38,810 nt of DNA from Bacillus sp. AFS073361 (GCF_002567005.1 NZ_NUZU01000024.1:1-38810); one strand, 5' to 3'; shown: positions 1-8,389, numbered from the stretch's first letter. The notes: a model not told the origin generated them from the letters alone. Numbers and translations are program-made.

Positions 1-232
1 ATTAAAAATGACTCCTGACACTTGGGCCCAATTCAAGGACCAGATTGATTATATTTTCCTGCTTGTTAAGTCTTTCAAAAATCCTTTTCTCACTTAGTCT
101 TTGCTTCGTAGTGTATGGTTCTACATTGGTGAGATTGTCGACAGGAAAAATTCGTTGCTTCTCTTCCATTAAGTCAAAGCCTTCAATCAGCCAAAAGCTT
201 TTTTCACGATACAGGTGTAAGAGATAAATGGG
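1..232 (-). pseudogene. C-terminal fragment of a WYL-domain transcriptional regulator
   Basis: Reading the minus strand from 232 down to the window edge gives an open frame containing LYREKSFWLIEGFD, then RIFPVDNLTNVEPY, then NLVLELGPSVRSHF. This resembles the end of a WYL ligand-sensing domain and the following WCX domain of YafY/DeoR-like regulators. An in-frame stop lies directly upstream (233-235), and the N-terminal HTH and most of the WYL domain are absent, so this is probably a truncated remnant rather than a gene start. The frame runs off position 1. The family assignment rests on motif resemblance only. Confidence 0.45.
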
Positions 233-382
233 TTAAGACTTTATTTATCCTCAAGAAGAAAAATGGCTGGTTCCTGGGGAGGAAAAGTTCTTTAGAATTC
301 AATAGTTCTATGTCACCGTTTTTCAAGAGGAATTATGTAGTTTGTCGTATAAGTATATATTAAAGTTTTTGGAGGTAATGGA

Positions 383-643
383 ATGGGTGAAAATGTAGAT
401 AACGATCGTTCTTATAAAACATATACATTGATGGGTGCGGATCGGAAATTTTATAAAAGTGAAACCCCAGGTACATACGGTGGTCATCGCAAAACAAAAG
501 TATACGGTACAATGGATTGTCCTGCGGCTTTAAGGGCTCTTGCTAAATATGGAGACTTAAAGGTAAGGGTATTTTTTGCGGATGAGGAAACCGCGATTAA
601 AGCTGGATTCAGGCCCTGCGCTGCATGTCTAAACCCTCAATAA
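383..643 (+). CDS. Stand-alone Ada-type metal-binding domain protein
   Basis: This 86-residue protein follows a good ribosome binding site (GGAGG at about 371). Residues 33-86 align with the N-terminal zinc domain of the Ada methyl-phosphotriester repair protein: a KVYGTMDCPAAL stretch, then GFRPCAAC. In Ada four cysteines hold zinc and the first accepts a methyl group. Here only three are visible; the position of the methyl-accepting Cys (GIFC in E. coli Ada) is KVYG. No AraC HTH or methyltransferase domain is attached. It belongs to the small orphan Ada-domain proteins common in bacteria, whose role is not established. Direct methyl phosphotriester repair looks unlikely. The gene lies between mobile remnants and has no obvious operon partner. 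Confidence 0.75.
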   Translation: MGENVDNDRSYKTYTLMGADRKFYKSETPGTYGGHRKTKVYGTMDCPAALRALAKYGDLKVRVFFADEETAIKAGFRPCAACLNPQ

Positions 644-710
644 CTCTTATTGGAGTAGTCGAGGGCTCAAAAGTCTATATCAAAGATATGAATTTCTACG
701 TCAAACTTAA

Positions 711-738
711 TTGAACCGCCGTATACCGAACGGTACGT
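711..738 (+). mobile_element. Group II intron remnant, 5' half of domain V
   Basis: Joined to 2355-2400 with one ACGT copy removed, this segment rebuilds a canonical domain V. A lower stem pairs ACCGCCGTA with TACGGTGGT (one G-U pair), a two-base CG bulge lies on the 3' side, and an upper TACC/GGTA stem carries a four-base GAAC loop. The CGC triad in the first strand is typical of bacterial class C introns. Only about 67 bases separate the end of the Ada-domain gene from this segment, so the intron's 5' domains and its reverse transcriptase are missing. The interruption is an IS1182-like insertion. Confidence 0.75.
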
Positions 739-827
739 GAGTCTGTCTAACAATTTTAAATTTGTTTTGAACATTTAGAAGAAAATGGATATTAATGTCG
801 AATACATTAAGTAAAGGAGATGTTAAT

Positions 828-2236
828 ATGCCATTTATTCTTGGGGAAGATAGAAAACAAATCAATTTGTTACCATACACTTTAGATGACTATGTTCATG
901 AAGATAATCCAGTAAGAGTAATTGATGCATATGTAGATAGTTTAAATTTAGAGGAACTAGGATTTGTTATTTTTTCTGGTAACAGTGCTGGTCAAAAACC
1001 CTACAGAAGACAAGATCTTCTTAAGTTATATATATATTGTTATATGAATAAAATCAGATCATCGCGAATGATGGAAATCGAGGCAACTAGAAACATTGAA
1101 TTAATGTGGTTGATTGGGAAAATCAAACCTGATCATGGGACTCTCTCTTCGTTTATGAAAATTAACAAAAATGCCATTAAGCAGTTGTTTAAGGAATTTA
1201 CACTTATGTTAAAAGGGTTTGGTCTTATTGATGGAGTCCTTGTCGCAATTGATGGTACGAAGATAAAAGCAAGTAGTGCAAAGAATAAACACTATAATGA
1301 AAATATAATAAGAGAGAAATTAGAATACTATGAAGCAAAAATTGAGGAATATATCAATGGCGTATTAGATACAACTGATGATGAAAGTATGAAACAAAAA
1401 ATTACCGATAAAATAGAGTGCTATCAAGAAAGAATAAAGCAGCTAAACTCTATAAAAGAAGAGCTTAAAGAACAAGGAAAAAAACAAATTTGTTTAACCG
1501 ATTCAGATGCAAAATCTATGAAGAACAATGGGAAATTTGAAGTTTGCTTTAATGTTCAAGCAGTTGTAGACAATAAAAATAAATTATTTGTAGACTACGA
1601 TGTAGTCAATGATGTTAATGATCAAGGACAATTATCAAACATGGTTAAAAAAGCAAAAAAAGTATTTGAAAACAAAAATATAACAGCTATAGCTGATACC
1701 GGTTATTTTAATATGTCTGAAATAACAGAAGTAGCTGATGAGAAGACTGAGATCTTAATAAAGCCTCAAAAAGGAAAACAACAAAAGGTTGAAAACGGAT
1801 TTGATAAATCAAACTTCAAGTATGACCAAAAAGATGATGTTTTTATTTGCCCGATGGGCTACTGTTTGAATTTTAAATGGAATGGAAAGCAAAACGGCAA
1901 AGATTCCAAACGTTACACGTGTGTAAACTTTAATGAATGTGGGAAAAAGGAGTTATGTACTTCTGCAAAAGGCGGCAGATCTATTGTTAGGTTTAATAAT
2001 GAAGAAATCATTGACCAGGTGACTGAAAATACAATTAAAAAAGATAATATTTACAAGAAAAGTGGTTCTATAAATAGAACATCTTTTTGGAACCATAAAA
2101 CGACATTTTGGTTATACATATTTTTTAACAAGAGGGCTTGAATCAGTAAACACTGAGGTAAGCTTTATTTGTCTTGCCTATAATTTTAAAAGAATGATAA
2201 ATATAATCGGAGTAAAGGAATTAATAACAAGATTTA
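828..2236 (+). pseudogene. IS1182-family transposase, frameshifted near the C-terminus
   Basis: This is a DDE transposase of the IS1182 type. The start at 828 is preferred over 795 because AAGGAG lies just upstream and the product then begins MPFILGEDRKQINLLP, as family members do. Recognisable parts are EDNPVRVIDAYVDSL near the N-terminus, IDGTKIKASSAKNKHY (first catalytic Asp region), AIADTGYFNMSE (second Asp region), and a Cys-containing stretch near CPMGYCLNF. The frame ends at 2141 with an aberrant tail. The expected ending, IEHLFGTIKRHFGYTYFLTR through NFKRMINIIGVKELI, is intact in another frame from 2074. One net extra base (or two lost) between about 2060 and 2074 therefore breaks the gene. 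The stop of the second frame is unclear because it runs past the terminator. Confidence 0.85.
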
Positions 2237-2257
2237 GGGGGGATTCGCCCCCTTTTT
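2237..2257 (+). terminator. Rho-independent terminator inside the IS
   Basis: A GGGGG / ATTCG / CCCCC hairpin is followed directly by TTTTT. It lies just after the sequence coding the last conserved transposase residues and would end the transposase transcript. Confidence 0.75.
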
Positions 2258-2350
2258 ATATGATTTTTGGGATTTTTATTATTTTCGCCATAAATATTGT
2301 TGAATTTATTAAAGCTTTGATAAATTCAACAACAATTGTTAGACAGACTC

Positions 2351-2400
2351 ACGTACGGTGGTGTGAGAGGTCGGGGGTTAGTCACCCCCTCCTACTCGAT
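2351..2400 (+). mobile_element. Group II intron remnant, 3' half of domain V plus domain VI
   Basis: After the duplicated ACGT, the sequence gives the descending strand of domain V (ACGGTGGTG). A domain VI hairpin follows, with arms GAGAGG...GGGGG and CCCCC...CCTACTC. The unpaired A in CCTACTC sits where the branch-point adenosine belongs. The intron 3' end (CTCGAT) falls at about 2400 and touches the stop codon of the minus-strand TPM-domain gene. With the 5' domains lost and domain V split, the ribozyme cannot function. Confidence 0.75.
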
Positions 2401-3140
2401 TACCAGCCTCGGCTTGAACCTCCACCGCCGGAGGATCCGCCGCTGCCTCCTCGAGATCCGCCGCCGCCTCCTCTTCCACCACCTCGTGATAGGATGGATA
2501 GAAGAAAATAAGTCAAGGTGCCTCCGAAAAATTTAAAGTCTAAAACTACCACCACAAGGACAATGATGATGAGAAGCCAGGATGGAATTCCTATCCCTTC
2601 ATCCTTCGGTACTGTCTTTTGGCCGTCACCACCGTTATATTCGGCAAGGACCTCATTGGCAAGTGCTTTATAAGTTTCCGAAACAGCCTGGTTCGGCTGG
2701 TTACTTTTCAAATAAGGAATAGCATATTGATCCAAGATTCGGCCAGCTTTAGCATCTGGAATTCTTCCCTCGAGACCATAACCTACCTCAATCCGGATTT
2801 TATGTTCCTTCATGGCTAAAACAAGGAGGACGCCATTATCCTCCTTCTGACTGCCAAGCCCATATTGACGGAATGCCTCATTTGCATATTCTTCTATGGA
2901 TTGGCCGCCAATGGATTGAACGATCAGCACGGCCACTTGTGCAGTTGTTTGGTCTTCAAGATTCCTGCCTAAATTGATTAATTCTGCTTTTTCTGTTTCA
3001 TTTAAGACATGGGCAAAATCTTGTACATAAATATCTCCTACTGGAGCAGGTACTTGGACATCCTCAGCAAGTGCACGGGCTGCACAAAGAAATAACGTGG
3101 TAAATACCAACAGAAAGCTGAAGATCCTTTTCATATTCAT
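2400..3140 (-). CDS. TPM-domain (DUF477/YgcG-like) membrane-anchored secreted protein
   Basis: This 246-residue protein has an N-terminal signal peptide (hydrophobic residues 7-20, likely cut after ALA near 25). A TPM_phosphatase-type domain covers about 35-165, with the family-typical DNGVLLVLAMKEHKIRIEVG and GYGLEGRIPDAKAGRILD. A transmembrane stretch follows at about 186-202, then a tail very rich in Gly, Ser and Arg to the C-terminal RGW. The TPM domain is presumed extracytoplasmic; its role in YgcG-type proteins is poorly defined. The gene overlaps the LemA gene by one base (TAATG), a common TPM/LemA arrangement that implies co-translation and perhaps a shared membrane complex. The ATG at 3140 is chosen because GGAGG lies 9 bases upstream. 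Confidence 0.85.
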   Translation of the reverse strand: MNMKRIFSFLLVFTTLFLCAARALAEDVQVPAPVGDIYVQDFAHVLNETEKAELINLGRNLEDQTTAQVAVLIVQSIGGQSIEEYANEAFRQYGLGSQKEDNGVLLVLAMKEHKIRIEVGYGLEGRIPDAKAGRILDQYAIPYLKSNQPNQAVSETYKALANEVLAEYNGGDGQKTVPKDEGIGIPSWLLIIIVLVVVVLDFKFFGGTLTYFLLSILSRGGGRGGGGGSRGGSGGSSGGGGSSRGW

Positions 3141-3715
3141 TACCCGTTGCCTCCAAAGTCAACTTTTGGAGCTTCTTGAGCCTTAGGGTTTGCTTTAAAA
3201 TATTCTTTCGCATCAAACCCGCCGATTCCTGCAATAATGGAGCTAGGGAATCTTTTCACTTTTTTATTAAATTCTGCTACTTTTTCATTGTAATCCTTCC
3301 GGGCCACGGCAATTCTGTTTTCTGTTCCAGCCAGTTCATCCATTAGCTGAGTAAATTGCTGGTCTGCCTTCAGGTTAGGGTAATTTTCAACGACGACAAG
3401 CAATCGGCTTAGAGCACCAGATAATTGATCGTTAGCGGTTGCTTCTTCTTCGGGGGTTTTTGCTCCGGCAAGCCGTGCACGTGCATCTGAGATGGAGGCA
3501 ATAACTTCTTTTTCGTGAGCCGCATATCCTTTTACAGTATTCACCAGGTTTGGAATTAAATCGAGCCTTCGTTGAAGTTGGTTTTCGATTTGAGCATGAG
3601 ATTGATTTACATCTTCTTCTAAATTGACAAAACTATTATAGCTGGACATGAACATAAGGCCCAATATGACAATAACACCGACCACAATCCCTATTCCTAG
3701 CCAACCTTTTTTCAA
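3140..3715 (-). CDS. lemA: LemA family protein
   Basis: A LemA-type protein with one N-terminal membrane segment (GIGIVVGVIVILGLMF) and a helical extracytoplasmic domain carrying the family signatures NQLQRRLDLIPNLVNTVKGY and ENYPNLKADQQF. About 191 residues from the TTG at 3715, which is chosen because the product then begins M-KKGW like its relatives and AAAGGA lies 10 bases upstream. A GTG at 3736 would add seven residues. The last codons overlap the TPM gene start. LemA proteins usually accompany TPM or HtpX-type envelope proteins; their molecular role is unresolved. Confidence 0.88.
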   Translation of the reverse strand: MKKGWLGIGIVVGVIVILGLMFMSSYNSFVNLEEDVNQSHAQIENQLQRRLDLIPNLVNTVKGYAAHEKEVIASISDARARLAGAKTPEEEATANDQLSGALSRLLVVVENYPNLKADQQFTQLMDELAGTENRIAVARKDYNEKVAEFNKKVKRFPSSIIAGIGGFDAKEYFKANPKAQEAPKVDFGGNG

Positions 3716-3736
3716 TCTAATCAAGTCCTTTCTCAC

Positions 3737-4117
3737 CTATAGTATTTTTATCACATGGTGAATAAGTTCCCTTTTTAAGCCATAATAAAACTTAACGGAA
3801 AATCTATAAATTAAACGTTTGTTTGGCTTTTTATTTTGGCCAAAAAATGCTGATTTATTAAGGCTTAATTTTTGTGCTTTCTTTTTCATGTCATTATCCG
3901 CTTTCACTGCTGTATATGCTCTTGAGGAAACAAACAAATTCATCACTATAACCAGTAAGCAAATGGATGGCAAAGGTGATGGCAAAAAGGATACGAAATT
4001 ATTAAAAGGAGAACCATATGACATAGAAAACGGGCATATCTAATAAGAAATTTTCAATATCAAACCGATCAATTAACTGTTCAAATGTTGCCGTTATTTG
4101 AATTGCCAAATAACTAT
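3737..4117. other. Intergenic stretch without a supported gene
   Basis: This 381-base gap lies between the start of the minus-strand lemA and the end of the minus-strand sigma-54 activator gene. A plus-strand frame at 3819-4043 (74 codons, ending ...KGEPYDIENGHI) and a minus-strand frame at 3737-4024 both lack a convincing ribosome binding site and recognisable motifs. The lemA promoter should lie here, but I cannot pick out a clear one. Confidence 0.5.
4093..4114 (-). terminator. Possible terminator hairpin of the sigma-54 activator gene
   Basis: A perfect 8-bp inverted repeat (GTTATTTG / AATTGC / CAAATAAC) lies four bases after the activator's stop codon on the minus strand. No T-run follows, so intrinsic termination is uncertain. 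Confidence 0.35.
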
Positions 4118-5500
4118 TTACCTTAAATATGATATGATCCCATATTTCTTCATTTTTTTATAAAGAGTAGCCCGTGTTATACCTAATTCTTTTGCCGTTA
4201 TACTTTTGTTCCCATATGTCGTTTGAAGTGTTTGAAGGATTCTTTCTTTTTCTAATCTTTCTTTTTCATGAAATAATGATCGCACTGTAGTATCAATAGT
4301 TCGCTTTGCTTGCGGTAGGAGCTGGTCAATGTCATTTTCAAAAATTTCACTGCGTTCGTGAAGTATAACCAATCTCTCTACTAAATTACGCAGCTCTCGT
4401 ATATTACCTGGCCAATGATACTCGGTCAATCGATGGACTGTCTTCCGATTAATTGCAGGTACTGCTTTGTTATATTTGATAGAAAGTTCTTTTAAAAAAT
4501 CATAAAGTAAAAAAGGAATGTCATCTTTTCTTTCTCGTAGGGGAGGGATCTGAGCAGAGAATACATTTAGCCGATAAAATAAATCAGAACGAAATGTTCC
4601 ATCTGACACCATATTTTCTAGAATACGATTGGTGGCGGCAATAATTCTAACATTAACTTTTATCGGCGTTTGTCCACCTATGCGATAGATTTCTTTTTCT
4701 TGTAAAGCCCTCAAAAGTTTGACCTGCATATCCAGTGGAAGTTCTCCTACTTCATCTAAAAATAGAGTTCCTCCCTCTGCTAATTCTAGTTTCCCCGGTT
4801 TTCCTCCTTTTGAAGCACCAGTATAGGCACCTGCTTCATAACCAAAGAGCTCACTTTCAAACAGGGCATTAGGAATCGCCCCGCAATTAATCGGAATAAA
4901 TGGTTTTTCGCTTCGTGAGCTTTCTTCATGTATGGCTTGGGCAAAAAGTTCTTTCCCAACACCACTTTCTCCGCTAATCAAAATCGTTGCGCCTGTCTTT
5001 GCTACTTTTTTTGTGTCATGAATAATCTGTTGAATTGAGGCATTTTTTCCTTTTATCTTATTAAATGGATCATCAAGATGGTTTTGAGTGATTTGTTGTT
5101 TTAGCTGCTGTAACTCTTTAGAAGTAGAGGTTAATTGTTCATTTAATTTTATTGTGGCGGAAATATCTTTTTCCACTGACATACTGCCAATAAGTTCTTT
5201 GTTTTGATTGTAAATAGGGCTCGCGCTTATTAAGACATGCTTGTCAGGCCGTGGAATGTGATACATATCTCGGATGGACTGCTGGGTTTTGAGAACCTTC
5301 AGATTCATAATATCCTCTTGTTCAAAAAAATCGCGAATATTCCTTCCGATAATCTCTTCTTTTTTTATATGGTACGTTTTTTCAGCTGCTTCGTTCCAGA
5401 ATACCATTTCTCCATCTGTGTTTATGACAGAAATGGCTTCTTCTAATGAAGACAACAACGTATGAAGGGTATCAAGGACAAAAGAATCGTTTTTTTTCAT
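4118..5500 (-). CDS. Sigma-54-dependent activator with PAS, AAA+ and Fis-type HTH domains
   Basis: A 460-residue bacterial enhancer-binding protein. A PAS sensor covers about 10-115 (EEAISVINTDGEMVFWNEAA). A central AAA+ domain covers about 145-375, with Walker A GESGVGKE (177-184), the sigma-54-contact loop GAYTGA (224-229, Tyr in place of the usual Phe), Walker B GGTLFLDE (243-250) and a WPGNIRELRN segment. The C-terminal Fis-type HTH reads SITAKELGITRATLYKKMKKYG. It acts in the cytoplasm, opening sigma-54 (SigL) promoters with ATP. It is divergent from the OCD/P5CDH/PRODH genes, whose -24/-12 promoter lies 150 bases away, so those are its likely targets. The domain plan resembles RocR of arginine/ornithine catabolism. 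The signal bound by the PAS domain is unknown; proline or a related imine is an inference. Confidence 0.92.
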   Translation of the reverse strand: MKKNDSFVLDTLHTLLSSLEEAISVINTDGEMVFWNEAAEKTYHIKKEEIIGRNIRDFFEQEDIMNLKVLKTQQSIRDMYHIPRPDKHVLISASPIYNQNKELIGSMSVEKDISATIKLNEQLTSTSKELQQLKQQITQNHLDDPFNKIKGKNASIQQIIHDTKKVAKTGATILISGESGVGKELFAQAIHEESSRSEKPFIPINCGAIPNALFESELFGYEAGAYTGASKGGKPGKLELAEGGTLFLDEVGELPLDMQVKLLRALQEKEIYRIGGQTPIKVNVRIIAATNRILENMVSDGTFRSDLFYRLNVFSAQIPPLRERKDDIPFLLYDFLKELSIKYNKAVPAINRKTVHRLTEYHWPGNIRELRNLVERLVILHERSEIFENDIDQLLPQAKRTIDTTVRSLFHEKERLEKERILQTLQTTYGNKSITAKELGITRATLYKKMKKYGIISYLR

Positions 5501-5551
5501 ATACCACCTCGAAGATTTGATTGATTAAATTTTAAAAAAATGTTTAAAAAA

Positions 5552-5566
5552 TATACACTTTGTATA
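5552..5566. promoter_or_regulatory. Palindromic candidate upstream activating site (distal)
   Basis: TATACA-CTT-TGTATA is a perfect 6-bp inverted repeat with a 3-base spacer, centred about 97 bases before the -24 element. A second TATACA half-site starts 33 bases later (5585-5590), about three helical turns away. The position and the shape suit an enhancer for the divergent sigma-54 activator. Confidence 0.55.
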
Positions 5567-5582
5567 CAGTTTTGTTGATAAA

Positions 5583-5611
5583 AATATACATTGTTTAAGT
5601 TAAGTTGTAAA
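5583..5611 (-). promoter_or_regulatory. Candidate sigma-A promoter of the activator gene
   Basis: On the minus strand a -35 TTTACA (5611-5606) is separated by exactly 17 bases from a -10 TATATT (5588-5583), upstream of the activator start at 5500. The -35 overlaps the GTAAAC-ACA-GTTTAC palindrome, and the -10 overlaps a TATACA half-site. Binding of the activator here could limit its own expression. Confidence 0.5.
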
Positions 5612-5621
5612 CACAGTTTAC
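5607..5621. promoter_or_regulatory. Palindromic candidate activator site (proximal)
   Basis: GTAAAC-ACA-GTTTAC is a perfect 6-bp inverted repeat with the same 3-base spacing as the palindrome at 5552-5566. The centres are 55 bases apart, about five helical turns. It is a candidate second enhancer site. Confidence 0.45.
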
Positions 5622-5653
5622 TGAAAATTGACAAACTTCGCTTTTTTTTTGTT

Positions 5654-5670
5654 TTGGCACAGTTCTTGCA
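5654..5670 (+). promoter_or_regulatory. Sigma-54 (-24/-12) promoter
   Basis: TTGGCACAGTTCTTGCA matches the sigma-54 consensus (YTGGCACRNNNNTTGCW), with the invariant GG (5656-5657) and GC (5668-5669) ten bases apart. Transcription would start near 5680, about 80 bases before the first gene at 5760. The match, the divergent enhancer-binding protein and the upstream palindromes support each other. Confidence 0.88.
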
Positions 5671-5759
5671 ATAATATACAGTAAGCAACTATTGAAACCT
5701 TGAAAATATTTTATAACAGACGAAGGATAAATATATTAAGAGGGATAGGAGGAAGATGA

Positions 5760-6737
5760 ATGTTAGTTATAAATGCTAATGAACAAAGAAATTTAATAGA
5801 TATGAATGAGGTTATAGAACAAGCTGCAGTGGCACTAAGTGAATTTTCGGCCTCCCGGACAATTACTCCCATTCGTTCGGCTCTGCCATTCGGTAATTCT
5901 CAAAACACCGCTTTAGTGATGCCCTCAGTTGCAGAAGAGCTTAGGAGCGTGGGAGTAAAACTAGTAAACGTAGTCCCAGGTAATAAAAAATTAGGTAAGA
6001 AAACGATAAATGGAGTAGTTATTCTATTTGATTTTGAAACAGGTGAACCGCTCGCTTTATTGGAAGGCTCTTATTTAACAATGATACGAACTGGAGCACT
6101 TACTGGTGTTGCAACTAAATATTTATCTCGACCTGATTCTAAAATAGTAAGCATAATCGGGACAGGGGAACAAGCAACTGGTTTACTAGAAGCCATCCTA
6201 GCTGTCCGAGACATAAAAAAAGTCTCCCTTTATAACCGGACGCCAAGAAAAGCTAAAGAGTTTGCTAAATACATTGATCAAAAATTTAGCGTGGATGTAC
6301 AAGTGGGTACGGATTCAAATCAGGTTGTACATGAAGCGGATATTATTGTAACGGCTACGAACTCTCTATCACCGGTTTTTACAGATTTGATAAAGCCTGG
6401 TGTTCATATTAATGCCGTCGGTTCATTTCGCCCAGATATGCAGGAATTGCCATCTCACGTTTTTTCTACGGCCGAGAAAGTCGTTGTGGAATCGAGGCAT
6501 GCTGCACTAGAAGAAACAGGTGATTTGCAAATACCGATTCAAGAAGGTCTGTTTCACAAAAGCAATATTTATGCAGAGCTTGGTGAAATTGTTAGTGGTG
6601 AACGAAAAGGTAGAGAAAGCGTGGAGGAAAAAACGGTTTTTAAATCTGTCGGTCTTGCCGTTGTGGATTTAGTAGTAGCGCAATATTTATATGAAAAAGC
6701 TTTAAAGCATAATGCTGGAACCAACATTCAGTTGTAA
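5760..6737 (+). CDS. OCD/mu-crystallin family NAD(P)-dependent reductase, possibly pyrroline-2-carboxylate reductase
   Basis: A 325-residue member of the ornithine cyclodeaminase/mu-crystallin family. It shows MIRTGALTG (109-117), a Rossmann motif [10 protein letters not shown] (132-141), and [14 protein letters not shown]. In characterised ornithine cyclodeaminase the last region reads GGDCPGKTEL and supplies the catalytic Asp. Here the GSFRPDM form is the one seen in ketimine reductase, alanine dehydrogenase and pyrroline-2-carboxylate reductase-type members. Reduction of the cyclic imine pyrroline-2-carboxylate to L-proline therefore fits better than ornithine deamination. It is the first gene of the sigma-54 unit, followed by P5CDH and PRODH. 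AGGAGG lies just before the ATG at 5760. The exact substrate is uncertain. Confidence 0.8.
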   Translation: MLVINANEQRNLIDMNEVIEQAAVALSEFSASRTITPIRSALPFGNSQNTALVMPSVAEELRSVGVKLVNVVPGNKKLGKKTINGVVILFDFETGEPLALLEGSYLTMIRTGALTGVATKYLSRPDSKIVSIIGTGEQATGLLEAILAVRDIKKVSLYNRTPRKAKEFAKYIDQKFSVDVQVGTDSNQVVHEADIIVTATNSLSPVFTDLIKPGVHINAVGSFRPDMQELPSHVFSTAEKVVVESRHAALEETGDLQIPIQEGLFHKSNIYAELGEIVSGERKGRESVEEKTVFKSVGLAVVDLVVAQYLYEKALKHNAGTNIQL

Positions 6738-6817
6738 ACAGGCTTTTGTGCAGAAGAAACATAATATTAATATCTTTCAAAATACAAATATACTATTTAA
6801 TAAAAGGAGAGAAAATC

Positions 6818-8389
6818 ATGAACACAACAGAATTAAGCAAGGTTAAAGATTACAAATACGAACAATTTACAGATTTTTCAATAGAGGTAAATAAGAAAGA
6901 ATTTGAAGCAGCATTATCTTTTGTTAACTCACAGCTTGAGAAAGAATATCCGCTAATTATCGGGGGAAAACGCATTACTACGGAAGCGAAAATCGTCTCC
7001 ACTAACCCAGCTAAAAAAGAAGAAGTCATTGGAAGAGTATCTAAAGCAGATCAAGAAATAGCTGAAAAAGCGATGCAAGCTGCACTGACTTCATTCGAAT
7101 CATGGAAACAGGAGGATGCAATGAATCGTGCAGAAATTCTTTTCCGTGCAGCCTCTATTATTCGTAAACGCAAGTATGAATTCTCAAGCTACCTTGTAAA
7201 AGAGGCTGGAAAACCATGGAGAGAAGCAGATGCCGATACAGCAGAAGCAATTGATTTTCTTGAATACTATGCCCGCCAAATGGTGGAATTAAAAGACGGT
7301 GCCCAAGTAAAAAGCCGTGAAGGAGAAGTAAATAGTTACAATTATATTCCTCTAGGAGTTGGAATCATTATTTCACCGTTTAACTTCCCATTAGCAATCA
7401 TGGCAGGAACAGCAGCTGCAGCTATAGTAGCCGGAAATACGATTCTATTAAAACCTTCTAACAATACACCAGTTGTTGCAGCGAAGTTCGTTGAAGTAAT
7501 GGAAGAAGCTGGACTGCCAGAGGGAGTTCTTAATTATATTCCAGGAAGCGGTTCGGAAGTAGGAGATTATCTTGTTGATCATCCAAACACTCGGTTTATA
7601 TCCTTTACTGGCTCCCGTGAAGTGGGCTGCCGCATTTATGAACGTGCAGCTAAAGTACATCCTGGTCAAATATGGTTAAAGCGTGTGATTGCAGAAATGG
7701 GTGGAAAGGATACCGTTATCGTAGATAATGATGCAGATTTGGATCTCGCAGCATCTTCAATCGTATATTCTGCATTTGGGTTTTCAGGACAAAAATGTTC
7801 AGCTGGTTCTCGTGCAGTGGTGCACCAGGATGTTTATGATGAAGTACTAGAAAAAGCAGTGGCATTAACTAAAACATTAAAGGTTGGCAGCCCGGAATAC
7901 GCCGACACTTATATGGGGCCAGTCATTGACGCTAATTCATACAAAAAGATTTCTAAGTATATTGAAATTGGCAGAGAAGAGGGCGTCCTTGTGACAGGTG
8001 GCAATACTGACGATTCTAAAGGTTACTTCATAGAGCCTACGATTTTCGCTGATGTGGACGAAAATGCACGATTAATGCAGGAAGAAATTTTTGGCCCTGT
8101 TCTAGCTTTCTGTAAGGCACGTGACTTTGATCATATGATGAAAATTGCGAATAACACCGATTACGGATTAACAGGTGCATTGCTTTCAAACAATAGGGAA
8201 CACATCGAGCGTGCAAAACAGGAATTCAATGTTGGAAATCTTTACTTCAATCGCGGATGCACAGGAGCGATCGTTGGATACCAACCATTCGGCGGATTTA
8301 ACATGTCAGGAACCGACTCAAAAGCAGGAGGTCCTGATTATCTAATTTTGCATATGCAAGCGAAAACAACGAGTGAATCTTTGAAATAA
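6818..8389 (+). CDS. pruA: L-glutamate gamma-semialdehyde (1-pyrroline-5-carboxylate) dehydrogenase
   Basis: An aldehyde dehydrogenase of 523 residues, close to RocA/PutC-type P5C dehydrogenases (about 515). It oxidises glutamate semialdehyde, the open form of P5C, to glutamate with NAD+. Visible are [19 protein letters not shown] (185-203, nucleotide binding), [10 protein letters not shown] (261-270), the catalytic Glu293 in [10 protein letters not shown], the nucleophile Cys327 in [10 protein letters not shown], and [10 protein letters not shown]. The ATG at 6818 is chosen because AAAAGGAGAG lies upstream; a longer frame reaches back to 6746 but starts with an unrelated extension. It lies between the reductase and PRODH genes, so proline to glutamate is complete in this unit. 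Confidence 0.93.
   Translation: MNTTELSKVKDYKYEQFTDFSIEVNKKEFEAALSFVNSQLEKEYPLIIGGKRITTEAKIVSTNPAKKEEVIGRVSKADQEIAEKAMQAALTSFESWKQEDAMNRAEILFRAASIIRKRKYEFSSYLVKEAGKPWREADADTAEAIDFLEYYARQMVELKDGAQVKSREGEVNSYNYIPLGVGIIISPFNFPLAIMAGTAAAAIVAGNTILLKPSNNTPVVAAKFVEVMEEAGLPEGVLNYIPGSGSEVGDYLVDHPNTRFISFTGSREVGCRIYERAAKVHPGQIWLKRVIAEMGGKDTVIVDNDADLDLAASSIVYSAFGFSGQKCSAGSRAVVHQDVYDEVLEKAVALTKTLKVGSPEYADTYMGPVIDANSYKKISKYIEIGREEGVLVTGGNTDDSKGYFIEPTIFADVDENARLMQEEIFGPVLAFCKARDFDHMMKIANNTDYGLTGALLSNNREHIERAKQEFNVGNLYFNRGCTGAIVGYQPFGGFNMSGTDSKAGGPDYLILHMQAKTTSESLK

Larger units (their letters stand above)
739..2350 (+). mobile_element. IS1182-family-like insertion sequence, 1612 bp
   Basis: The ends are perfect 17-bp inverted repeats: GAGTCTGTCTAACAATT at 739-755 and its complement at 2334-2350. 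Both ends are flanked by ACGT (735-738 and 2351-2354), which I read as a 4-bp target duplication. Removing the element and one ACGT restores an uninterrupted group II intron domain V, which independently fixes the boundaries. The element holds one transposase gene, broken by a frameshift, an internal terminator at 2237-2257, and an 11-bp palindromic arm pair at 2299-2330 near the right end. It probably cannot move without a helper transposase. Confidence 0.85.

Noticed and set aside
2336..2536. Plus-strand frames rich in Pro, Arg and Leu
   Set aside because: They are the antisense of the Gly/Ser/Arg-rich tail of the TPM-domain protein and run across the intron end.
3737..4043. Two overlapping frames of 95 (minus) and 74 (plus) codons
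   Set aside because: No ribosome binding site, no recognisable motif, and AT-rich low-complexity composition; neither is supported as a gene.
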